Assembly: GCF_012726175.1 (NCBI RefSeq)
Contig: NZ_JAASAD010000017.1
Coordinates: forward strand, 37,785 to 101,784
DNA: 64,000 nucleotides
Origin: Micromonospora sp. HNM0581
GTDB lineage: Bacteria; Actinomycetota; Actinomycetes; Mycobacteriales; Micromonosporaceae
Direction of reading: 5' to 3'
How positions within the stretch are numbered: the stretch's first letter is position 1; each line of letters starts with the position of its first letter. This document shows, in pieces, positions 1-6,851 of the stretch. The position numbers and the translations under genes are program-made. A model generated the notes under the pieces. It searched no databases, was not told the DNA's origin, and saw only the letters and a list, made by a program, of their open reading frames with translations.

Positions 1-1
1 C

Positions 2-592
2 GACCCCGTTCCGGCTGACTCCCGCTGGCAGCTGGGTGAGGCGGCCCGGGCCGAGCACTGCTGGCTGGAACTGCTGATCGGGGTGAGTGCCGTCAACGCC
101 TTCGCCGAGATCGCCCGCGGCGCACACCGGGTACTCGAACGTAACCCCACCTACCGGGCGGAACGCGAGGCATGGGTACGCGCCGGCACCGAGCCGGACG
201 GCGTCCCGATGGCCGCCAGCGGCCCGCGGGCCGAGCCGCAGGACCTGCTGCCGACGCGTGGCTTCGGTGGCACCCGGCGGGCACCCGGGCGGGACTTCGA
301 GCCGGAGCCGCTGGTGGCGGTGCTCGGTTCCGCCGGTAACACCGCCGTCGACCAGGTGGTCGCGGGTCAGGCGTTGCAGCGGGTGCTACTGACCGCCACC
401 AGCGCCGGGCTGTCGGTGTCGATGCTGTCGCAGCCGATCGAGGTGCCGTCGGCCCGGGAGCAGCTGCGGTTGTCGCTGGGACGGTTCGGTACGCCGCAGA
501 TGGTGATGCGGGTCGGGTACGGCCAGCCGGGCTGGCCCACCCCTCGCCGCCCGGTGGACGAGGTGCTGGACCTGCCGATGCAGCTCGCCTGA
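2..592 (+). CDS. Acg-family FMN-binding nitroreductase-like protein, 3' part (5' end outside window)
   Basis: The frame is open from base 2 to a TGA at 590-592 and gives about 196 C-terminal residues. The sequence around residues 10-35 (W-Q-L-G-E-A-A-R-A-E, then L-I-G-V-S-A-V-N) and the later L-Q-R-V-L-L-T-A-T-S-A-G-L and S-M-L-S-Q-P-I-E stretches are typical of the actinobacterial Acg (Rv2032-like) branch of the nitroreductase fold. Members are cytoplasmic and are often tied to dormancy or stress regulons; many sequester FMN rather than reduce nitro compounds. The start and the N-terminal half lie upstream of the window. The next features are tRNA genes on the other strand, so it ends its transcription unit. 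The family call is from recognised motifs, not an alignment. Confidence 0.72.
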   Translation, partial: DPVPADSRWQLGEAARAEHCWLELLIGVSAVNAFAEIARGAHRVLERNPTYRAEREAWVRAGTEPDGVPMAASGPRAEPQDLLPTRGFGGTRRAPGRDFEPEPLVAVLGSAGNTAVDQVVAGQALQRVLLTATSAGLSVSMLSQPIEVPSAREQLRLSLGRFGTPQMVMRVGYGQPGWPTPRRPVDEVLDLPMQLA

Positions 593-645
593 CTGTCACT
601 TCGGGACGGTGCCGCAAGCTCCACCAGTCACACCGGAGGTCGTGG

Positions 646-717
646 TGGGCGATACTGGGTTTGAACCAGTGACCTCTTCCGTGTCAAGGAAGCGCGCTCC
701 CACTGCGCCAATCGCCC
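646..717 (-). tRNA. tRNA-Val (anticodon GAC), copy 1
   Basis: Read on the minus strand this 72-nt segment folds as a cloverleaf: acceptor GGGCGAT, anticodon arm CTTCC/GGAAG with loop TTGACAC (anticodon GAC), and T-arm with GGTTCAAAC. The discriminator base is A; CCA is not encoded. It is identical base for base to the copy at 1399-1470. It follows tRNA-Gly on the same strand, so the pair is probably cotranscribed. Confidence 0.96.
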
Positions 718-756
718 GCGGCGACCGGCGGCACCCGCAGGTGCGGCCGGGTCACG

Positions 757-829
757 AGCGGACGACGGGACTCGAACCCGCGACCCTCACCTTGGCAAGG
801 TGATGCGCTACCAACTGCGCTACGTCCGC
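757..829 (-). tRNA. tRNA-Gly (anticodon GCC), copy 1
   Basis: The minus strand gives a 73-nt tRNA with acceptor GCGGACG/CGTCCGC, D-arm, anticodon stem TCACC/GGTGA around loop TTGCCAA (anticodon GCC), T-loop GGTTCGAGTCC and discriminator U. It is identical to the copy at 1591-1663. It lies 39 nt upstream (in transcription order) of tRNA-Val copy 1. Confidence 0.96.
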
Positions 830-982
830 ATTGCCTCCGACTGTGCCGGGGACGGGGCAACTCTACCCGATGACAAGATCGCTTGGAGCGGCGGGCCGGG
901 ACAACAGTGATTGCGCCGCTCACCCCCCGGGTACAGACCTCTCCCGACAGCACACCGCACCCCCCGGACAAAGGAGGCTGTC

Positions 983-1228
983 ATGGGTATCGGCACCAGC
1001 ATCTTTCTGTTGGCGCTCGGCGCCATCCTCACCTTCGCGGTCAACGCCAGCGTCGGCGGACTCGATCTGGACGTGGTCGGCTGGATCCTGATGGCCGCCG
1101 GCGCGCTCGGCCTGATCCTGACCACGCTCGTCTGGGGTCGCCGTCGCCAGACGGTCGCCACCACCACCGAGGAGCCGGTGGAGTACCGCCGGGTCGAGGA
1201 GCGTCGGGACGTCGCACCGCCCAGGTGA
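983..1228 (+). CDS. DUF6458 small two-TM membrane protein
   Basis: An 81-residue protein. The ATG at 983 is preceded by a good ribosome binding site, AAGGAGG at 971-977. Two hydrophobic segments (about residues 5-22 and 30-51) are joined by a short N-A-S-V-G-G-L loop, followed by W-G-R-R-R and a charged cytoplasmic tail rich in E and R. This matches the short actinobacterial DUF6458 family, for which I know no function. It is the only protein gene between the two tRNA groups and lies on the opposite strand to them, so it has its own promoter somewhere in 830-982. The start is chosen over an in-frame upstream ATG because of the binding site and because the upstream residues are Arg/Pro-rich rather than membrane-like. 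Confidence 0.75.
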   Translation: MGIGTSIFLLALGAILTFAVNASVGGLDLDVVGWILMAAGALGLILTTLVWGRRRQTVATTTEEPVEYRRVEERRDVAPPR

Positions 1229-1353
1229 CCGACCGGTGGTGGCGGTCACCGTAGCGGGTGCCCGCCACCGCCGCAGGTCGGCCACGACGAGCCGACGGCC
1301 CGCTCCGTGGCACCGAGCGCCGGGAGCGGACAGAGCACGTCAGCGGATACGCG

Positions 1354-1389
1354 AGAAGCCCGTTACCGGATCACCGGTAACGGGCTTCT
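1354..1389 (-). terminator. 16-bp perfect hairpin downstream of the tRNA-Gly-Cys-Val genes
   Basis: Arms AGAAGCCCGTTACCGG and CCGGTAACGGGCTTCT pair perfectly around loop ATCA. It lies 9 bases past the 3' end of tRNA-Val copy 2 on the minus strand, where a terminator of the tRNA operon is expected. There is no long T-tract on either side, so it could work in both directions; it also lies 125 bases after the DUF6458 stop. Confidence 0.8.
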
Positions 1390-1398
1390 ATCTACTGG

Positions 1399-1470
1399 TG
1401 GGCGATACTGGGTTTGAACCAGTGACCTCTTCCGTGTCAAGGAAGCGCGCTCCCACTGCGCCAATCGCCC
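1399..1470 (-). tRNA. tRNA-Val (anticodon GAC), copy 2
   Basis: Same 72-nt sequence as the gene at 646-717, with anticodon GAC in loop TTGACAC and acceptor stem GGGCGAT. It is the last gene of a Gly-Cys-Val minus-strand tRNA operon and is followed by a strong hairpin. Confidence 0.96.
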
Positions 1471-1485
1471 TTGCTGTTCCTACCG

Positions 1486-1556
1486 AGGTGGGGACGGGAT
1501 TTGAACCCGCGTACACGGCTTTGCAGGCCGTTGCCTCGCCTCTCGGCCACCCCACC
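1486..1556 (-). tRNA. tRNA-Cys (anticodon GCA)
   Basis: A 71-nt minus-strand cloverleaf with acceptor GGTGGGG/CCCCACC, anticodon stem ACGGC/GCCGT around CTGCAAA (anticodon GCA), T-loop GGTTCAAATCC and the U73 discriminator expected for cysteine. It is the only tRNA-Cys seen here, between tRNA-Gly (34 nt upstream) and tRNA-Val (15 nt downstream). Confidence 0.96.
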
Positions 1557-1590
1557 GAGGTTGCCCCCGTCACGCGTGGCGGCAGCTCCG

Positions 1591-1663
1591 AGCGGACGAC
1601 GGGACTCGAACCCGCGACCCTCACCTTGGCAAGGTGATGCGCTACCAACTGCGCTACGTCCGC
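1591..1663 (-). tRNA. tRNA-Gly (anticodon GCC), copy 2
   Basis: A 73-nt minus-strand gene identical to 757-829, with anticodon GCC, acceptor GCGGACG and discriminator U. It is the first gene of the Gly-Cys-Val tRNA operon; its promoter must lie between 1664 and about 1720. Confidence 0.96.
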
Positions 1664-1805
1664 ATGCCCCGGATGTTCCCGGTGACGGATGAGAACTTTA
1701 GCCGAGCGGCGGAACGGATGCCAAATCGGGGTCCAATGCCGGCGAGTCCGAAACTGTCCGGCTTCCGACTGCCGCAAGCCGGATCAACAGGGGTTTGGTG
1801 ACCGG

Positions 1806-1830
1806 CCGTATCCATCTCGATCGGATACGG
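1806..1830. promoter_or_regulatory. Candidate TetR operator, inverted repeat overlapping the -10 of the regulator gene
   Basis: Perfect 8-base arms CCGTATCC (1806-1813) and GGATACGG (1823-1830) flank a 9-base spacer. The right arm overlaps TACGGT (1826-1831), a -10-like hexamer ending 7 bases before the GTG at 1839. A palindrome over the promoter of a TetR gene is the usual layout for autoregulation. Binding is inferred. Confidence 0.6.
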
Positions 1831-1838
1831 TGACGGGC

Positions 1839-2441
1839 GTGACGAGACGTGCGGCGGAAATCCGCCTGGATGCCCTGCTGCGCACCGCATGTGACGTGAT
1901 CGGGCAGCGCGGGTTGGCGAACACCCGCACCGCGGATGTGGCGCAGGCCGCCGGGGTGAGCCAGGCGCTCGTCTTCTACCACTTTGCCACGAAGGAACGC
2001 CTGCTCGCCCAAGCCTTCGCGTACGCGGTCGAACAGGATCTGGCCCGGCTCGACGCGGTCACCCGATCCGGCGCCCCGCCACTGACCAAACTCCGCCGCA
2101 TCCTGCGCCTCTACACACCCGCGGGACGCGCCATCTCCTGGTCCATGTGGATCGACGGCTGGGCGGAGTCGCTGCGTACCCCCGAGTTGGAGAAGGTCTC
2201 CCGCAAGCTGGACCTGCGGTGGCGGCAGGACCTGGCGACGGTGATCTCCGACGGGGTCGGGGAGGGAAGTTTCGTCTGCACCGACCCGGCCGGTGCCGCC
2301 TGGCGGATCAGCGCCGTGATGGACGGCCTGGCGGTGCAGCTCGCGGTACACGACCGGGTGATCTCCCGCCGGCAGTTCGCCGAATGGGTGCGCCTCGTGG
2401 CCGCCCGCGAGCTGGGACTGGCTGCCGAGCAGCTGGAGTAG
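1839..2441 (+). CDS. TetR/AcrR-family transcriptional regulator
   Basis: A 200-residue protein. The N-terminal helix-turn-helix is clear (about residues 27-51: T-R-T-A-D-V-A-Q-A-A-G-V-S-Q-A-L-V-F-Y-H, then F-A-T-K). The C-terminal ligand domain is of the TetR_C_6 or BetI-like kind, with the W-x-x-W-I-D-G-W-A-E stretch near residue 100. GTG 1839 is chosen because TACGGT ends 7 bases upstream, as in leaderless genes; GTG 1830 is an alternative. The frame also runs open further upstream, but that part is Cys/Arg/Pro-rich and unlike the family. The nearby inverted repeat suggests autorepression. The TIGR03086 gene 95 bases downstream may be its target or partner; the ligand is unknown. Confidence 0.85.
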   Translation: MTRRAAEIRLDALLRTACDVIGQRGLANTRTADVAQAAGVSQALVFYHFATKERLLAQAFAYAVEQDLARLDAVTRSGAPPLTKLRRILRLYTPAGRAISWSMWIDGWAESLRTPELEKVSRKLDLRWRQDLATVISDGVGEGSFVCTDPAGAAWRISAVMDGLAVQLAVHDRVISRRQFAEWVRLVAARELGLAAEQLE

Positions 2442-2536
2442 GGCGCTACCGCCACGATCGACGCCACGGATCCGAGGGTTACCCGCACCACCCGATCCAG
2501 CGGGTTACCCGCGCCAACGACGGGAACAGAGGCGAC

Positions 2537-3112
2537 ATGGAGCTGCTGAAGACATACCGGCGCAGCCTGGCCGAGTTCACCGACCGGGTGGAACAGGTAC
2601 ACCCCGGACAATGGTCGGCCGCCACCCCCTGCCCCGGCTGGGACGTGCGCGCACTCGTCAACCACGTGGTCAGCGAAGAACGGTGGAGCGTGCCGCTACT
2701 CGCCGGGCGGACCATCGACGAGGTGGGTGACCGCTACGACGGCGACCAACTCGGCGCCGACCCGATCGCGGTCGCCCGACAAGCCGCGGCACAGGCCGAG
2801 GTCGCCGCCACCAGCCCGGGGGCCCTGGAACAGGCCGTGCACCTGTCGGCCGGCGCCACCCCCGCCGAGGAGTACCTGCACCAGTTGCTCGCCGAACATC
2901 TCGTGCACGGCTGGGACCTGGCAGTGGCGATCGGCGCTGACCCGACGATGGACGCCGACGCGGTCGCCGAGGCGGCCCGCTGGTACTCCCGCCACGTGCA
3001 GGACTACCGGAGCAACAACCTCGTCGAACCGGAGGTCGAGCTGCCCGACGGAGCCGACGAACAGGACCGGCTCCTCGCTGCCTTCGGCCGCGACCCGAAC
3101 TGGGCCCCGTGA
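2537..3112 (+). CDS. TIGR03086-family metal-binding protein (DinB / maleylpyruvate isomerase-like fold)
   Basis: A 191-residue protein. A-T-P-C-P-G-W-D-V-R-A-L-V-N-H-V-V near residues 28-45 and the later L-L-A-E-H-L-V-H-G-W-D-L-A are the hallmarks of the TIGR03086 branch of the MDMPI_N/DinB four-helix fold. The histidines of N-H-V, E-H-L and V-H-G-W-D are the expected metal ligands. The family is very common in actinomycetes; a few members are thiol-dependent isomerases or transferases, but most have no known substrate. ATG 2537 has only a weak purine-rich site (AGAGG). The gene follows the TetR gene in the same direction and is probably cotranscribed. Confidence 0.78.
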   Translation: MELLKTYRRSLAEFTDRVEQVHPGQWSAATPCPGWDVRALVNHVVSEERWSVPLLAGRTIDEVGDRYDGDQLGADPIAVARQAAAQAEVAATSPGALEQAVHLSAGATPAEEYLHQLLAEHLVHGWDLAVAIGADPTMDADAVAEAARWYSRHVQDYRSNNLVEPEVELPDGADEQDRLLAAFGRDPNWAP

Positions 3113-3125
3113 CGTGACCTGAAGC

Positions 3126-3158
3126 CACGGTGGGCCGGACGAAACGCCGCCCACCGTG
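3126..3158. terminator. Bidirectional hairpin between convergent genes
   Basis: Arms CACGGTGGGC (3126-3135) and GCCCACCGTG (3149-3158) pair perfectly over a 13-base loop. It sits between the stop of the TIGR03086 gene (3112) and the stop of the minus-strand gene ending at 3167, so it can end transcription from both sides. Confidence 0.75.
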
Positions 3159-3166
3159 TTCCAGTG

Positions 3167-4048
3167 TCAACTCAGGTAACCGTCGTCGCGGGGTACCGTC
3201 CGCCACCCGCCCTGCGGATCCGAGCGCCGTTCGACCCAACGTCTGGGCGCCCGGCTGACTGCCCCGACCGCCGGCTCGGGCTCCCGGGTCAACTGCCGCA
3301 GCCGCAGCAACAGCCCCACTCCGAGGAACAGCAGCAGACCCCCGAGAAGGAAGGCCGCCTCGGTCAGGCCGAGCCCACTGCCGGTCTGGTTGCCGGCCGC
3401 GTCGGCGTCCGGCGGATCGACCGCCCCACCCGCGTCCCCCGCGTCGTCGGCAGGTTCGGTCTCCTCCTCGGTCGGGTCCACGGTCGGCACGTCGACCGGC
3501 TCCTCCGTCGGGGTGGGGGGCTCGGTCGGTTGGTCGACCTCCACGCCCTGACCCACCACCTCACGGGTGGCGGTCTGTCGGGACAGCAGCCGCAGGTCCC
3601 GGTCGTACGCCTCAGCTGCCAGGCTCACCCGTCCCCGGTCGACGTCCCCGTCGAACGCGATCCGGTACTGGGCGGTGACCGTGCGCCCCAGGCAGAGGGT
3701 GCCCGGGTCGAGCTGACGGTCGGTCAGCCGCGCCGCGTCCCCCTCGGCCTGCACCTCCACCGGGAACGAACCTGTCTCCTCGATCCGTTCCACCCGCACC
3801 TGATCCAGCCGCAGCCCCTGCACACCCAGCACCAACGACCAGCGCACCTTTATGCAGTCGCCCTCATCGTCGCGGGACACCACGGCGGAGACCGTCTCCA
3901 CCTGCCCGCCGGCGGTGAACTGGTCCGGCAGGCCGCCGAGTTCGGTGGCGAACGCCGCCTGTGCCGGCACAGCCATGGCAACGTCCACTCCGGTGAGACA
4001 TGCCAACGCCACCCCGATCCTTAGCGTGTAACGCCACAGCCTCTTCAC
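3167..4048 (-). CDS. Secreted, C-terminally membrane-anchored protein of unknown function
   Basis: A 293-residue protein starting at GTG 4048 with GGGAGGA just upstream. Residues 1-32 form a Sec signal peptide (M-K-R-L-W-R-Y, hydrophobic core, A-Q-A cut site). The extracellular part (33-165) is a beta-rich domain with two cysteines (C65 and C119) that could form a disulfide. A Pro/Thr/Glu/Asp-rich linker (about 170-225) follows, then one transmembrane helix (about 228-250) and a basic cytoplasmic tail of about 40 residues. The architecture resembles cell-surface proteins with a wall-spanning stalk, but no LPXTG sortase motif is present. I do not recognise the ectodomain. The 4049-4195 stretch upstream is shared with the divergent methyltransferase gene. 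Confidence 0.8.
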   Translation of the reverse strand: MKRLWRYTLRIGVALACLTGVDVAMAVPAQAAFATELGGLPDQFTAGGQVETVSAVVSRDDEGDCIKVRWSLVLGVQGLRLDQVRVERIEETGSFPVEVQAEGDAARLTDRQLDPGTLCLGRTVTAQYRIAFDGDVDRGRVSLAAEAYDRDLRLLSRQTATREVVGQGVEVDQPTEPPTPTEEPVDVPTVDPTEEETEPADDAGDAGGAVDPPDADAAGNQTGSGLGLTEAAFLLGGLLLFLGVGLLLRLRQLTREPEPAVGAVSRAPRRWVERRSDPQGGWRTVPRDDGYLS

Positions 4049-4225
4049 GATCCGTCCTCCCGTTGGTCGCCTCCATTGGCAACGCTAGGAGCGCAGGAGG
4101 CCACCCGGTAGACGGGGGTGTTTGCACGTACTGTGAAGCGAGATGCCCGTTTTCACGCAAAGTATTGAACCGGACACGAATCAGCGCGACACGCCGTGAA
4201 ACAGGTGCCGGTGGACAATCGTCTG

Positions 4226-4894
4226 ATGTCCGCGCTCTCCACCGCCTTCGTTCAGTTGCACGCCCGGCTCGCGCCCGTCGCCTTCGTACCGGAGGTGCGG
4301 CTGCACCAAGCGGACGAGCCGATCGGACTGTGGGAGCTGACCGAAGGCGAGTTCCGCAGCGACCGGCCGCCACCGTTCTGGGCCTTCGCCTGGGCCGGCG
4401 GACAGGGCCTGGCCCGCTACGTCACCGACCACCCGGAAACCGTCGCCGGACACCGGGTTCTCGACCTGGCCACCGGCTCCGGCCTGGTGGCCATCGCCGC
4501 CGCCCGGGCCGGCGCGGCCACCGTCCGGGCCGTGGAAATCGACGAACTGGCCGTCGCGGCCGTCGCACTCAACGCCGAAGCCAACGGAGTACACGTCGAC
4601 GCCGAACACGGCGACATCCTCGACGGCGACGCGCGCGACGCCGAAGTGATCCTGGCCGGTGACGTGTTCTACAGCGAGGCGATGGCCAACCGGGTGCTGC
4701 GATTCCTGCTCCGCGCCGCCCGTGGCGGGGCCACGGTGCTGGTCGGCGACCCGGGCCGGGCCTTCCTGCCCCGGGAACGCTTCACCGAACTCGCCGCCTA
4801 CCAGGTGCCGGTGAGTGCGGCGTTGGAGAGCGTACGGGTGAAGCACACCACGGTGTGGCGGCTGCGTACCAGCCGACCGGGAACCGCCGACTAG
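4226..4894 (+). CDS. Class I SAM-dependent methyltransferase (NNT1/lysine-methyltransferase-like)
   Basis: A 222-residue protein. Motif I (V-L-D-L-A-T-G-S-G-L-V-A-I-A-A-A) binds S-adenosylmethionine, followed by the acidic V-E-I-D-E-L-A motif. P-P-P-F-W-A-F-A-W-A-G-G-Q and I-L-A-G-D-V-F-Y are typical of the COG3897 group that holds ETF-beta lysine and ribosomal-protein methyltransferases, so a protein lysine is a plausible target; this is inference. ATG 4226 is preferred because GACAAT ends exactly 6 bases upstream and no Shine-Dalgarno is present; GTG 4196 is an in-frame alternative adding ten residues. Its TAG stop is part of the -10-like hexamer of the P450 gene. Confidence 0.78.
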   Translation: MSALSTAFVQLHARLAPVAFVPEVRLHQADEPIGLWELTEGEFRSDRPPPFWAFAWAGGQGLARYVTDHPETVAGHRVLDLATGSGLVAIAAARAGAATVRAVEIDELAVAAVALNAEANGVHVDAEHGDILDGDARDAEVILAGDVFYSEAMANRVLRFLLRAARGGATVLVGDPGRAFLPRERFTELAAYQVPVSAALESVRVKHTTVWRLRTSRPGTAD

Positions 4895-4897
4895 CGT
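4892..4897 (+). promoter_or_regulatory. -10-like hexamer TAGCGT for leaderless P450 transcript
   Basis: TAGCGT ends 6 bases before the GTG at 4904 and there is no Shine-Dalgarno sequence, the usual layout of an actinobacterial leaderless promoter. Its first three bases are the stop codon of the methyltransferase gene. Confidence 0.45.
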
Positions 4898-4903
4898 GAC
4901 GCC

Positions 4904-6091
4904 GTGCTGTTCCGCGGCTGGGAGCAGGCCCCCACGGCGAGCGCCGGCACCGGGGCCGGGGTCACCCCGTGGCCCGACGTGGCCCGGGTCGCCGACCAGG
5001 TAGGCGTCGAGCACCTGCTGGTGACCCGGCACACCCTGGTCCGGCAGGTGCTCAACGACCCGACGACGTTCCGACCCGACAACGCGCTCGACGCGATCAC
5101 CCCGATACCGGTGGCCGCGTTACGGACGCTCGCCGCCCACCGGTTCCGGCTACCGCCGACGCTGGCCAACAACGGCGGCGCCGGTCACCCGGCGATCCGC
5201 GCCCTGGTCGCCGAGGCGCTGCACCCCACCCGGGTGGCCGCCCAACGGGACTGGCTGACCGCGCTGATCCGCCAGCGGGTAGCCGAGCTGACCGCCACCC
5301 TGGCCACCGGCGCCCCGGTCGACCTGCACGCCGGCCTCGCCGCCGACCTGCCGCTGCTGGTCCTGGCCCGGCTGATCGACCTGCCCGACGCCCCCGTAGC
5401 GGCAGTGAAGGACTTCGCCCGCGCGGCGCTGGAACTTTTCTGGGCACCGCTGGACACCAGCCGACAGCAGATGCTCGCCGCCGAGGTCGGCCGGTTCCAC
5501 CTGCTGCTGCGGGAGTTCGCGGCCACCGGCGACGGTCTGGTCGCGTCCCTGCGCGCCGCCGGCCACCCACCCGACGTGGTCGTCGGCGCCCTGTTCTTCC
5601 TGCTCGTCGCCGGGCAGGAGACCACCTCCCAGTTCCTCACCCTGCTGATGCACCGGCTCGTCGGTGAGCCGGCGGTCCTCACCGGGCTGCGGGACGGACG
5701 CGTGAACGTCGCCGACGTGGTCGAGGAAGGGCTGCGACTGGAACCGCCGATCGTCACCTGGCGACGGATCGCCGCCGTGGACACCACGCTGGGCGGAACC
5801 TCGGTGACGACGGGCAGCAGTGTCGTGTTGTGGCTGGCCCGAGCCGGACGTGACCCTCAGGTCGTGCAGTCGCCGGACGAGTTCCGGCCGGGTCAACCCG
5901 GGTCACGACGGCATCTGGCCTTCGGCGCGGGCGTCCACCGCTGCGTCGGCGACCAGCTCGCCCGGATGGAGGCCGCCACACTTGTCGCAGAGGCCACAAC
6001 CCTGCTGACAGGGGTGCGTGTGGTGCGTCCACCCCACTATCCCGACAATTTCACCTTTCGGATGCCCGACACCTTCGTCGTCCGCCGCTGA
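4904..6091 (+). CDS. Cytochrome P450
   Basis: A 395-residue soluble bacterial P450. The I-helix oxygen-activation motif is A-G-Q-E-T-T (residues 236-241), the K-helix E-x-x-R is E-G-L-R in V-V-E-E-G-L-R-L-E-P-P, and the haem loop is F-G-A-G-V-H-R-C-V-G with the axial cysteine at residue 347. All catalytic elements are intact. No ferredoxin or ferredoxin reductase gene is next to it, so redox partners must come from elsewhere. The substrate is unknown. It ends 31 bases from the convergent bioD stop; a BioI-like role in making pimeloyl chains is a thought raised by position only, not by sequence. Confidence 0.93.
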   Translation: MLFRGWEQAPTASAGTGAGVTPWPDVARVADQVGVEHLLVTRHTLVRQVLNDPTTFRPDNALDAITPIPVAALRTLAAHRFRLPPTLANNGGAGHPAIRALVAEALHPTRVAAQRDWLTALIRQRVAELTATLATGAPVDLHAGLAADLPLLVLARLIDLPDAPVAAVKDFARAALELFWAPLDTSRQQMLAAEVGRFHLLLREFAATGDGLVASLRAAGHPPDVVVGALFFLLVAGQETTSQFLTLLMHRLVGEPAVLTGLRDGRVNVADVVEEGLRLEPPIVTWRRIAAVDTTLGGTSVTTGSSVVLWLARAGRDPQVVQSPDEFRPGQPGSRRHLAFGAGVHRCVGDQLARMEAATLVAEATTLLTGVRVVRPPHYPDNFTFRMPDTFVVRR

Positions 6092-6122
6092 CATCCCCTC
6101 CGGCGACCACGATCGGGGTGAC

Positions 6123-6851
6123 TCAGCTGGTCCCGTCGGCCCAGGTTCGCCAGTCGTCGAGCACTCCGTACAGCGCGGGAGTGAGCCATCCGGGCGCGGA
6201 TCGCCGGAACACCCCCGGGTCCATCGCGCCGGCCCCGGCCGGCAACGCGCCGAGCAGGGTCGGCAACAGATCGCCCAGGTTCGCCCAGTGCACCAGGGCA
6301 GGCTTGGCTGGCCAGGCACCGATCACCACCCCGGCCGGCACGGCCCGCCGTTGCAGCGCTTCGAGGGTCAGCGCGGTGTGATTGAGGGTACCGAGCCCGG
6401 CGCGAGCCACCACCACCGCAGGAGCGCCGAGCGACACGGCCAGATCAGCGACCGTCCATGGCTCCCCGGAGGGCCGCAGTCCCATCGGTACGAGCAGTCC
6501 ACCGGCCCCCTCGACAAGCACCAGGTCGTGTTTCTCGGCTTCCTCCCGTACCGCGTCGACCGCGCTGTACAACTCCAGCGGCGGCAACTCGGCGACCCGG
6601 GCGGCGGCCAGCGGCGCGAGGGGGTCGGGGAAGCTGGCGAGCGTGCGCCCGGTCATCGGGGCGGCCAGCCGGGTGATCGCCTCGACATCGCCGTGCTCAC
6701 CGGCGGCTGTGCCGGTCTGGCCCGGTTTGACCACCGCGACCCGCAGCCCGGCCGCCTGCGCCGCCGCCGCGATCGACGCGGTCACCACCGTCTTACCGAC
6801 CTCGGTGTCGGTGCCGGTGACCAGCACCGGCCCGCGCCACTGATCCGTCAT
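6123..6851 (-). CDS. bioD: Dethiobiotin synthetase
   Basis: A 242-residue enzyme that uses ATP and CO2 to close the ureido ring of dethiobiotin from 7,8-diaminopelargonate. The P-loop T-G-T-D-T-E-V-G-K-T (K20) and V-K-P-G-Q-T-G (family K-P-V-x-T-G) are present, followed by V-E-G-A-G-G-L-L-V-P. ATG 6851 is chosen because it overlaps the bioF stop by four bases (ATGA at 6851-6848), indicating translational coupling; an in-frame start nine bases upstream is less likely. It is the last gene of bioF-bioD. bioA, which would make its substrate, is not in this window. Confidence 0.95.
   Translation of the reverse strand: MTDQWRGPVLVTGTDTEVGKTVVTASIAAAAQAAGLRVAVVKPGQTGTAAGEHGDVEAITRLAAPMTGRTLASFPDPLAPLAAARVAELPPLELYSAVDAVREEAEKHDLVLVEGAGGLLVPMGLRPSGEPWTVADLAVSLGAPAVVVARAGLGTLNHTALTLEALQRRAVPAGVVIGAWPAKPALVHWANLGDLLPTLLGALPAGAGAMDPGVFRRSAPGWLTPALYGVLDDWRTWADGTS

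Noticed and set aside
646..1663. tRNA cluster as an attachment site of an integrated element
   Set aside because: No integrase, excisionase or duplicated partial tRNA end nearby; both copies are complete tRNAs.
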